A DNA stretch of 64,000 nt from Trebouxia sp. TZW2008 (lineage: Eukaryota; Chlorophyta; Trebouxiophyceae; Trebouxiales; Trebouxiaceae): the NCBI GenBank assembly GCA_002118135.1, contig BDIU01000204.1, positions 1 through 64,000 on the forward strand, written 5' to 3'. A program made the translations under genes and the position numbers. The notes beneath the pieces are model-generated. The model saw only the letters and a list, made by a program, of their open reading frames with translations, was not told the DNA's origin and made no database searches. Every line of letters begins with the position of its first letter. Position 1 is the first letter of the stretch. This document shows, in pieces, positions 51,141 through 61,100 of the stretch.

Positions 51141-51718
51141 TATGCTGAATGTCCAGTCAGACAGTCATCTGCTGTTTGCAAAATTGGATGTTGATCCTGT
51201 GATTGCTGCATATCCTGATCACATTGATCAGGCGTCCTATACTGAAACCATGCTAGCACAGGAAGCATTCAGCAGATGGTAGAAGTTCTTTGATTGCACA
51301 TGTATACATTTCATGCATTTCATGAGTTAATTATTTATGTTATCATTGGGCCAATGGATTGGCTTTAGCTTGAAGTCCCTAGCTTGAATCCATTCACTCC
51401 TTTGATCAGCAATTGCTGACGTGGTTTGTTCAAGATCAGGAGGCGTTATCATTATTCTGTTTGCTCAAATCTCAGGTGATTACATTATGGCAGGCTAATA
51501 TTGCAAAGTCATGTTCAGGCATGAGGTGCTCATGCTGCTGCTTTTACTGAACACGAGCTTGTGTGCATTACAATCTTGCTGCAGTTGGCTTTGCTACAGC
51601 CAATTGTACACACTTGGAACAGCAATATGAAAGACGAAGCCTGAGCCAATTCTCCCATCCATGACACAAGTCAGCAGAGCAGCATGTACCAGTTGGAGAC
51701 ATAGACAGCGTCATGTCA

Positions 51719-53272
51719 TCACCACAAAAATTCGGGTTTTCGTCTGCCTAAGGCAACATAGTTGTTTTCAAAAGCAGCGACCAGCTCGCCTATATGGTAC
51801 ATTGACACACTGTCCCAATAAGGGTCTCCCCTCTCTTGGGCAATGTTAAAGGCCAACAAAGAATGAAATCGAAGCAGAAACGTCAAGGGCCGCAAAACCG
51901 ACATACTACGCAAAGAGTATGCCAAACTGATCTCTTGAAGATGCAACATATGCTCAAGCACCTCTGGGATCTGAACCCACTGATTATTGTACAAGCCTAG
52001 AAACTTGAGGGCCGTCAACTGAGAGAATTCCACAGGCAGGTGAAGCAGGAGATTACTAGCAAGCGTCAAGTTCTTGAGATTCACAAGGTGACACAGACTT
52101 ACTGGTACATGTAGCAACTCACACTCAACGATAGTCATGCGTTCAATTTGAACAGCTCCTTGCAAAGCCTCCTCTAGCCACTGCTCAGGCTGAAAACGGC
52201 AGTTTTTGAACTTGACCTTCTTCAGGCAAGCCAGAGCTTGCAGATGCGGTGGGGCTGTGTCAAAGATGCAATCATGCAACGACAGCTTTCTGAGTACACC
52301 GAAACACTGCCCCCGAGTCAGTGCTGTGTGAGCTGTGAGCGCAGGTAGCTGCAGCACAAACGGCTCTGGATCAGTGTCGTACAAAGCACCGCTGCTTTTG
52401 GTTAGGGACTTCAGTGAAGTGAATTGGCTGCTTTCAAGCGGTAGGTTGCCACCAGGCACACATGTTGTTTTGAGCTCTGTCAATGCTGGCAAGTTGCCCA
52501 ATGCTGCCACTAAGCTGCCTGTCAAGATCCCCCTTTGAAAGTGGAAACTTTGCAGTCTTTGTAGCTGACTTAGCCGTGAGGTGACTTCCCATGTGTCATC
52601 CATTTGCAGAGGCCTGATGTGAAGAGTCTGCAGGCTGGTCAGGTCGCAGAGGACATCTAGAGTGCCTTGTGAAGTTGCATCCTCGTGATACTTCTTCAAC
52701 GACAGCTCGAGAAGGTTGTCCTTGAGATATGATCTGAGGATTTCTTCTGATACGAGCGCATCAGACATCAAATCAAGATCTGCACGCAACATACAAAGGT
52801 TGACGAGGCGTTTTGTAAGTATGCAGTGGTCAGCTTGACACAGACCTGTTGACCAGAAGCTGACTTTGAGCTGGACTTCCTTGTGACGCAATTGTCCCAG
52901 CAAGTATGGCAGCTGCTGCGCGTAGAAGAAGCCGGACTCCGTGACATCGCCACTTATGCCGCGCCAAGGCCCGCTGTTGATCAGTAGCAGCTGAATGCCA
53001 TAAGCTCTCCTGGCGAGCCAATCTGCAATGCTCCATAATTCCCGCTCTCGGATTGTGGTCAAGCTGGACGCTGTCAAGTCCAGCTCGCAGTCCCCATATA
53101 CATGCGGTACTACCGGGTTGCGCAATATGCTGTTCCACCTTTTGCAGACCCTGTGCAATGCAGCCTTGGTCGCGAATGGCAGCAGGCTCAGGACCTGGCT
53201 TAGCAACTCGTCTGACAAAATGCTGATATAGCTGAAGCCGAACGCTCGTTTGCTCGCCGATGAGGCGTCCAT
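51719..53272 (-). CDS. F-box / leucine-rich-repeat protein, intronless
   Basis: Single uninterrupted ORF of 517 aa from the ATG at 53272 (an in-frame GTG 63 bp further upstream was rejected). The N-terminal F-box is about residues 12-50 (ISILSDELLSQVLSLLPFAT, then VCKRWNSIL). Degenerate leucine-rich repeats follow, clearest in the C-terminal half: LVNLKNLTLASNLLLHLP, LTALKFLGLYNNQWVQIP, MLHLQEISLAY. Proteins of this build are substrate adaptors of SCF (SKP1-cullin-F-box) ubiquitin ligases, with the LRR part binding the target; the target cannot be predicted. It is the only long intronless gene among intron-dense neighbours, which suggests retroposition or rapid-turnover family expansion. It is divergent from the carbonic anhydrase gene. 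Confidence 0.88.
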   Translation of the reverse strand: MDASSASKRAFGFSYISILSDELLSQVLSLLPFATKAALHRVCKRWNSILRNPVVPHVYGDCELDLTASSLTTIRERELWSIADWLARRAYGIQLLLINSGPWRGISGDVTESGFFYAQQLPYLLGQLRHKEVQLKVSFWSTGLCQADHCILTKRLVNLCMLRADLDLMSDALVSEEILRSYLKDNLLELSLKKYHEDATSQGTLDVLCDLTSLQTLHIRPLQMDDTWEVTSRLSQLQRLQSFHFQRGILTGSLVAALGNLPALTELKTTCVPGGNLPLESSQFTSLKSLTKSSGALYDTDPEPFVLQLPALTAHTALTRGQCFGVLRKLSLHDCIFDTAPPHLQALACLKKVKFKNCRFQPEQWLEEALQGAVQIERMTIVECELLHVPVSLCHLVNLKNLTLASNLLLHLPVEFSQLTALKFLGLYNNQWVQIPEVLEHMLHLQEISLAYSLRSMSVLRPLTFLLRFHSLLAFNIAQERGDPYWDSVSMYHIGELVAAFENNYVALGRRKPEFLW

Positions 53273-53803
53273 GCGGCAATCGCAGTCGTTGCTTGGTGCT
53301 GACAATCGACACAAGTGCGAGAGTGAAGCAATCACCTTAGTTTTACTAACGAAACGAACGAGGTCTGGGTTAATGCTTTGGTAATGGATTCGCCCAATTT
53401 GCTGTGATTGACTCGAGTGTCATCCTTTGCCGTACAGGGCCACAAGCGCTTATTCAATCAGGGATCAGTCTTTCTTATCCATCTTTACGGATTAGGCTTT
53501 AACCAAGGCCATTGCGGGCTGAATATGCAGTAGTCGGCGCTTTTGTTGACTGCACCTGCCGAAGCTGCCTCTGCTTCACAGAACACGGACTGGCAAAGAC
53601 AAGGTATACTACGTAGCTAGACGCGCAGAACGCGCTTGTCGCTCAACAGCATGAAACCATCCTGCCATTGGCGTTGCAATGCTGTTGGCTTGCTGACTTG
53701 TACAAGCGCTGTTGCATTCCAGCTCTGCAGACAGTGCTGACTCCGTGTTGCGCCGTACGCTTGGTGACACTGCAGGGCGTTTGAAGCTTTGCCTAAAGCC
53801 GGA
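53273..53803. promoter_or_regulatory. Divergent promoter region, F-box/LRR and carbonic anhydrase
   Basis: 531 bp between divergent ATGs. No gene is seen and no strong TATA box. If the anhydrase responds to CO2 supply, control elements would be expected here, but I cannot identify any by eye. Confidence 0.4.
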
Positions 53804-55063
53804 ATGGAGCGCACAGGACTGCGTGCGGTTCTATGTCTATCATTGCTACCTGCGGTGCTATGCGCGCAGCAGCTCTCGTACCAACAAGACGGCTTAAACT
53901 GGGGAGGTCTGTGTGTGACCTCTACTCAGCAGAGCCCCGTGAATCTGGTTGCCTCGCGTTTCACTGCAGCACAGTTGCCCTCGACCTCGGACATGACCTT
54001 CGGCACCGGCACGAACGTTTCCGTAGGTTTTGCAGCTGTCGCACTTGGTCCAAACTGGTGCATCAACCTTAAACATTTTGCCAAACATGTTCCTGTGCCT
54101 TAGCTGGCGCTCTGCTGCAGAGAGATCATTGCATAGAGCCATAAATGCATTGATCTCCCTGTGCGTGTTGCTGCAGGTGCATAATCTAGGCAACCAGGTC
54201 AGAGTCACCTGGACACAAGCAGAGCCATCCATAGCCACAACCACCCTTGGTGCTTTCTATGCTCAGCCTAATGCAACGGGTATCATCAACATTACTGGCA
54301 CAAACACGCCAGCTGGTATGGCAGAGGCCGTCCTTACTATTGTGCCAACACAATTTCACTTCCACACCACTTCAGAGCACACAATTGAAGGGAGATTTGC
54401 TGCACTGGAGACACATTTGGTGGCAAATGTCACTGGGGCAAACACAAGCTGTGCCAATACGTGCACTGCTGTCTTTGCTGTGCTGTATGACTTCAGTGCA
54501 GATGACGCAACAGGTGCGGTAGACAAAAGACTTTTGCTTGCATTCTTGGTCAGCATCGCCCTGTTCAGCAGTGCCTTACGTACATCGCTCGTGTCAATGC
54601 GACCCCTTTTGAAACTGAAAGAACCATTCAAGTGAGCGCCTGCATGCAACGGACAAGAAGGAACGTCTGTCCCTCAGCCGCTGATGTTTGTGCTGTATGT
54701 CCTGCAGGCAACGACTTTCTGGCTCCTTTCTTAGCCAACATTCCACCCAATGTTACCAGCAACAATGTCACGTATCTGGGCAGCAACTACACTCTCAACC
54801 TGACAGATCTACTGCCAGTGGACACATCACAATACGTGCATTACTCAGGCTCACTGACCACACCACCATGCACTGAAGGCGTATCGTGGACAATTTTCAC
54901 TGAAACGCAGCCCATCTCAGTGCTGCAAGTACAGACTCTTTCAGATCTTCTGGCCACAGCAATCATGGATGGTTTCACGCCTGAGCGCACTGACAATCGC
55001 CTTCCACAGCCACTGTATAACAGGACTATGTGGTCATATGGTCCCACGTCAGCAACGTCTTGA
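53804..55063 (+). CDS. Secreted alpha-type carbonic anhydrase
   Basis: Zinc enzyme interconverting CO2 and bicarbonate, probably periplasmic/extracellular and part of inorganic carbon uptake. Exons 53804-54022, 54177-54513, 54708-55063 (303 aa). The first ATG gives a signal peptide (GLRAVLCLSLLPAVLCAQQ). Family marks: QQSPVNL; zinc ligands in QFHFHTTSEH (His134, His136) and ETHL (His153); gate-keeping Glu140 and Glu151; SGSLTTPPCTEGVSW near the end. Cys near 37 and the Cys in TPPC could form the usual disulfide. Many N-x-S/T sequons (NVS, NAT, NIT, NVT, NYT, NLT, NRT) fit a glycosylated secreted protein. The position of the proton-shuttle His (human His64) appears to hold Asn79 (NLGNQVRV). 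No exon echoes were seen in its two short introns. Confidence 0.93.
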
Positions 55064-56281
55064 CGATAGCTGGATGACAGGCAGCACATTGCCATTCAGC
55101 CCAAGATGTACACCTCCGACGCACATGTTCTGTGGAGCAGAATGCAAGCTTAAAGAAGCAACAACAGCAACAGGCATGATTGTAAACACTCGAGCACTGT
55201 TGGCAATTTGGGGGTTATTGAGAATACAGACAGGCAGCTGTTGCTAGCCTTCAAGCTAGCAAAATTGAAGTAGCAAAGTCGTAGCTACATCTTGACCTCA
55301 AATGCATTGTATGGCAGCAAGAGCAAGCTTTGGTGTCCATTTGACACCTTTACAACAGCATGCCATGCATGCGTCATGGCATCTGAAGAAAATTGAGTAT
55401 CTGTTGTGGATTGGTAGCATGAATGCAAGCTCTTAGGGACCATGTCCACTGGGCATGCATGGAGTGGCTGTCGAAGCTAATTTCATTTTGAAGCAAGCAA
55501 ATTGCATGTACAGTGTGACAGAATCGATGGCATCAATCACCAATGGATGGATATTGCATCAATGACATGCTAAGCGACTACCAGCCTTATGCATTGCTAG
55601 CGCTGGTTGCACGCTGGCCCTTGGTATTGCGTACGCGTGAATTTTGAGTCTAGCATTCTACTGAATGTCTGAAAGTTACCATTGCGACCGTGCACACAAG
55701 CGGCAGTGCATTCTTGCAGTAACATCATTATTAATGCTTACTAGGCTGCAGGCATTAGCTGATCTGATTTGGATCATGGAACGCTGACGCGTCGCTCAGT
55801 CGTAATCTGTTATGATCACGTCTCAGACCTCCGAGGCTCAGACTCTGTTGGACGCATGCAACGGTACCCAGCATGACATTATCCTGCAAAAACGACGGAC
55901 TCCAAGCATGCAGGCATGGCAACATTCTGCAGCAAACGGCCGGTCAGACACACCGTGTGCGACATAGCATTGAAAAAAATAGTGCTCAAAATGTCATTTG
56001 GCCCCTATTCTAGCCACAACGAGTTTTGACTAACTACGATTTCGATTTCGCGGCTTGGCGAAGTGCACTTCTGATCAGCTACGCAGCGCCATTGCAGAAA
56101 GTGACTTCCAGCAAACTCCGCTGTCGGCAGGATCGCTTGTCACAATGCCAGGCACGTTTTTTGTCATCATTCGTGTAGACGACTGCTGCGCAGCACGGCG
56201 AATTACACCACTTCGCTGGTGTTCAAACTTGCATGCCTGACTGCGGGTTGCAGTGCAGGTAACTTTCAGACAAGCGTCAAC
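55064..56281. other. Intergenic region, no gene seen
   Basis: About 1.2 kb after the carbonic anhydrase stop. A TGTAA, the usual green algal polyadenylation motif, lies at about 55176-55180. The right part (about 55780-56280) is CpG-rich and probably contains the promoter and a non-coding first exon of the next gene. No coding signal was found. Confidence 0.4.
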
Positions 56282-57122
56282 ATGAGCGTCAGAGCTAAGC
56301 GCGAGGAAGCAGAAAAGAAGTCTTGGATCAATCCGTTTGATGCCTTGGCAGGCGTGGTGAGGCACCGCGACCACGATTCAAGAGCTTGCTCAGTTTTGTG
56401 CAAGCGACAGGCGCCTACATTCGTACGATGCTTTGCAGGACAGCGAAAAGGACCAAAATCTTGAGTTTCATGCGGTAAGCAATCCGTTGTAAGGCCTGAC
56501 TTGAGCAGCATACTCACAAACTGACCTCTGACCGGTCGCTGCTTGGTCTGCTTAGATCGATGACATGGAGACAGAACAGAGGAACGACCTGATTGACAGC
56601 AAGAAAGGTATCAAGGACAAGAAGACCTCCAAGAAGCTGACAAAGCTGGTACGAACTTGGCCTTATGTTCTTGCTTTCTTGACTATTTGCCTTTATAATT
56701 ATCTGTATTACTGCAAAACATGTTGTGCTCTGATTTTGCAGAACAAGCTGGATGCTTTCAATGGCAAGTCTGCTAAAAGGGAGCCTAACACATGGGGAGA
56801 TGAGCCTGAATACAACAGTCCCAAGATCCCCGCCCCCAAGGTATATAGTGTTTGCCAGCTGCATCGTTGCTGGCCACTACGATACTTACTGTGCATTACA
56901 TGAACTGACTTGCATTGAGCTCGTAGAGTCACAAGTGCTTGGTGCCATGGCAAGATCAAGTGTCATCTCACAATTGTGTCAACCTTGATATGCATGCATT
57001 TCTTTTCACTACCACAAGCGTAGCCTCTCATGTCAGAAACAGAAGTCACTTGCTTACAGGGTCCTCAAGTGCAGAATGACTGCTGGGATGCGCCTCAGAA
57101 CTCAAACCATGACTGGGACTGA
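56282..57122 (+). CDS. Small acidic/lysine-rich protein of unknown function
   Basis: Not recognised. Predicted exons 56282-56356, 56394-56474, 56556-56648, 56742-56840, 57060-57122 give 136 aa. All four introns are phase 0 with good sites (GTGAGG, GTAAGC, GTACGA, GTATAT). The protein begins MSVRAKREEAEKKSWINPFD. It continues with a charged helical stretch (DMETEQRNDLIDSKKGIKDK, KTSKKLTKL) and ends with short Trp/Asp motifs (TWGDEPEY, NDCWDAPQ, NHDWD). No signal peptide or membrane helix. The Trp/acidic motifs resemble docking motifs for adaptor domains, which is only an inference. A 37-bp first intron is short, so exon 1 is the least certain part. Confidence 0.5.
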
Positions 57123-58184
57123 GGAAATGTAACCTACCTGCTTGTTCATCCTGATCTTCTTAAGCCTGCCTCCTACTCCTCCTCCAACTTGTTTCTTTAG
57201 TGTGTACAAGATGTCAACTGGAGACGCATGCCCTATGTGTCTCTTGTTTCTGCATGTTTCTGCCTGCTCTGTTTGCACCTGATTCAGCAAAGGACTGCAA
57301 AGGTGTGGCAGCAGATCTGTGCATTAGGACTTTTGCCTGAAGGCACTGCACCGCTCAACACCAGCAAAGCCATGCTGTGAATCTCCAGCCTTTTGTTTCT
57401 GCCTGCTACAGCGTGTTTGATTTGTGATATGTGCACACTGCTGTCTTCTCTTTTGTGTAATGATTGACGTCCAAAATGTGCATGGCGTCCTGCTTGTTAG
57501 TAAATGGCTTGCAAAGATCCTGCATTGCACTTGGTGTGCATGAACATGGTGTCAGATCGATCCTCAAGGGATGCATGCATCATTTTGAATCTCAAGACAT
57601 GTTCAGTGGCCACGGTGCAAGGGGCAAGTGACCATATTGAGCGCATGCATTTGCCTCTCAGCATTTTCACAAAGTCTCAAGCCTCTGCAGAAGCGTTCAC
57701 GATAGCCAAACCAGCGACTCTTCCTCTGAGGCTATGTATGCATCCTTATGTTGGCAGCACACAAATTACGCGTCATTGAGCAGACTGTATCATAGTATGG
57801 CTAAGATTGACATAGTTGCCATGCAGTGCAGTGCTACAGTGACAAGAAGCTGTTATTATAACGATCATGACTGACACTGTCTGAACCGGAAGTGGTCATG
57901 CTGGCAATATTTTTGCCGCAGACATGCTATCCTTGCACTGTATTGCCTGAAAGCACAAGATCTGAACTGCTAGGCACAGGTTGCGAATGCCACGCGTCAC
58001 TATGAAACACCATCAAACTCATAGAAATTATTGGCCATGCATCACCGCACTTTTGTCCCAACCGTCAGCGGAGCGCAAAAACACAACAACAATACAGACC
58101 ATTGTTCTTCTGCTGAAAACTAATAGTCAAACACTGATCAAACTCCAGAGCTTGCAGCTGGCTATGCCACTGCCAGTCCCACTG
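57123..58184. other. Convergent intergenic region, no gene seen
   Basis: About 1.06 kb between convergent stop codons. Short ORFs only, none with coding character. It probably contains both 3' UTRs. Confidence 0.45.
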
Positions 58185-61100
58185 TCAACGCTGATGCCCA
58201 TGGTGCCAAGGGAGCGTGCCAAAAGCATGCTGTGGCGGGTTGACCACTGGAGGCTGCTGCAACGGGGGGCCCTGCTGAGACATATGCTGCTGCTGCTGCT
58301 GCTCTGGTAGTTGTTGCCAAGGCAGAGGGAACTGCTGCCCATGTGGCTGCTGCCACGGGTACTGCGGCAACTGCTGCGGTATTTGCTGCTGCTGCTGCTG
58401 CTGTGGTGCCTGTTGATGCATTGGTTGCGGAGGCATGAAGTTAGGCCGCTGTTGCCATGGTTGGGGCTGCTGAGGCATGTGGGGGGCAAAGGGGGGTTGC
58501 ATGAGGTGAGAAGGGGGGCGGCGTCTACTGCCATAGCGCGGCGGGCCTGCATGGGGTGTGGGGTACCAGCCCGAGCCGTCACGGGGTAGCCTGCCAACCC
58601 AGTCTTGGCGCAGCAAGACTCGCAATGCTGGAGTGATCAAATTCCAACTTTCAGCTGTTGCGCCTGGGACATAGAATGACCTGCACTAGCAGCACTGCAT
58701 ATAAGCCAAAACAAAGACAAAGTCGTCACATGAAGAAAAAAATCAGTACTAGTCAACCAAGCAATCCAACAAGCAGCAGATCAGCGCACAGAGGAAGCTG
58801 CTGCATTCTGCTCCTTGCCTGACATGGGCAGGACTCAAACAAAGGTGTGGTTTGGCATGTCAAAACAGGCCTGCTTGAGCATTAGGAAGCAAGTAAACAG
58901 CACAAAGGTATGTGGTGTACGCCTTGATGTATTCATGTTTGCGCCAGTGCCAGTGAGACAGCAGACCACTGACCACATAGCTACTACCATTACTTATACA
59001 ACAGCATGTCATGGCGAACAGAAAAATGCAGCCTCACCTGTCGCTCATAGTGGTGCAGTCCTCGTACATGACCACATAGTTGCGGGGGATGGGTGTGCTT
59101 GGAGGCACTATCAGCACAATGACGCGGGGTCTGAACTGATCAGCAGCATGCTCCATGAATTTGCGTGCCAGCTGATTGTTCTTGCCAAAAGGAGGGTTCA
59201 AGCCAATGACAAGGGTGTCACCAGGCGGAAGCTGGCCTGCAACAGCACCCGCCATCTTTCATAGCAGGTTACGATTTGCCATCATGATCATGCAAGTGAT
59301 GTGCAGGAAGCAGCGTTGCATGGAGCGCATGCTGTATCTCAAGTATGCTGTTGGCAGAGGCCAGCGATCAGATATGCAGCAAGATACCTCACAGCAAACA
59401 GCAGAAGCATCAGACGCCTCTTTTTATGGCTTAGCAATCACATCCAGGCAATCATATAATGCTTCCTGTTCAGACGTGCCTGTCACTTTGTCCACCACCA
59501 TACAATGATGACAGTTTGGACAGAAGGAGGGACAGGACATGTTTGATGTGCTTTGCAAGACATGCCTGTCACTGTGTGAGCTGAGTCAGCAGCATACAGT
59601 CTGCCTCTGTGTGTGTTCATTCAGCTGCCTGTCCTGACAATTATGCATAAAGCTTAGAAGGCCTGCAACTACATGCCAACTACATCTTGAATATGCCTGT
59701 CACTGTGTCCGCCATGTCAAGAGCACGCGCCGTACCTCTACGCGTGTCCATCCAGCTGGAACGCTCAAAGTCCTCCAAATTCTGACTAGTGATGATGTCA
59801 AAGGCACGCCCCTTTAGGGTGAGCCCTTGTTTGGCGCCCTCCTTCTTCACCAAGGGCACAAATGCATTCGCCCCACAGCTGAAGTCCACAATAGTGTCGC
59901 CGTCATGCAAGTAGAAGCTCAGCAGCTGTGCTACTGTCTTCAGCAAATGCTCCTTGGTGAAATGGCGCCCATAGCTGCTGTACCTGCAGCATGACAGAAG
60001 ACATTCGGGTTGAGCGATTAGCCTGGTGCCTATCTTCCTTATGAAGGGAGCACCAACGCACGGCACCATAGCTGCAGTTCACAATAGTGTTGCCATCATG
60101 CACGTAGAAGCTCAGGAGCTGCGCTACTTGCTGAAGCAAATGCTCCTTTGTGAAACGCCGCCCATAGCTGCTGCACCTGCAAGGCTAAAACATACTTTTG
60201 TGATGATGTATTGCCCTGGGAATGTGCACCTCTTGATAGTGTGATCATCAAGTAGAAGCTCGGCAGCTGCACTATGAAAACAAACATTGCTGTTGCTTGC
60301 CGGGGCATGCATTTTGAAGCTCAGCAGCTGTGCCACTTGCTACAGCAGGTGCTCTTAGTGAAGTGCGCTGATGGCTGCTGTACCTGTACCATGAGAGCAG
60401 ATGTGCACGCTTTGTGATTGCCCTGACCATGTGAAGACTGCAGTGGAATTGTCAACATGCAGGTGGCTGTGCCACTTGCTGCAGCAGATGCTCTTTGGTA
60501 AAGTGGCCCCCATGGCTGCTATACCTGCAATAAGGAAGCATATGATGAACGACTGCAGTCCGTTCGTCTTTCATTCATTCTGTATGTATGCTAGGCAGGC
60601 TCAGCAGGCCCAGCTAGATAGCACTGCAGTGTACCTGGTGTTGATGCAAGGCTATGACCCCGCAGCTTTGGCTGCAATCCAGTTGACATGCCAGCAAGTA
60701 TCATAGCTTACAACAGCAGCATACAGGAACTTCTCTTTGTAAGGACGCTCATGTACCGACATTGACGATATAGGGACTCTGCAATTGGGAACCAAGCTCT
60801 GCATTCTGGCTGCAGTGGCTCCCCTGAGTAAGGACAATTTGATGTACGGAGAATTTCTTAGGGACCAAAGCAGTCGTCACAAAGAGGAGTCACTCTACAC
60901 CCTTGGCAGCAGGTGGCCACTCATGTCAGACACTCAGTGGCCAGACTGCCCTGCAGCAAATCAAAGGCTGCAGTACAGACGATAGACCTGCGCATGCAAT
61001 ACCATCCACTTATTGCATATTGAAGTTGCAACATAACAGCTAACACTGTTTGCGGAGCTTGGCTGAGCTTACCTTTTACCATGCAGGAAGGGCGCCAGGA

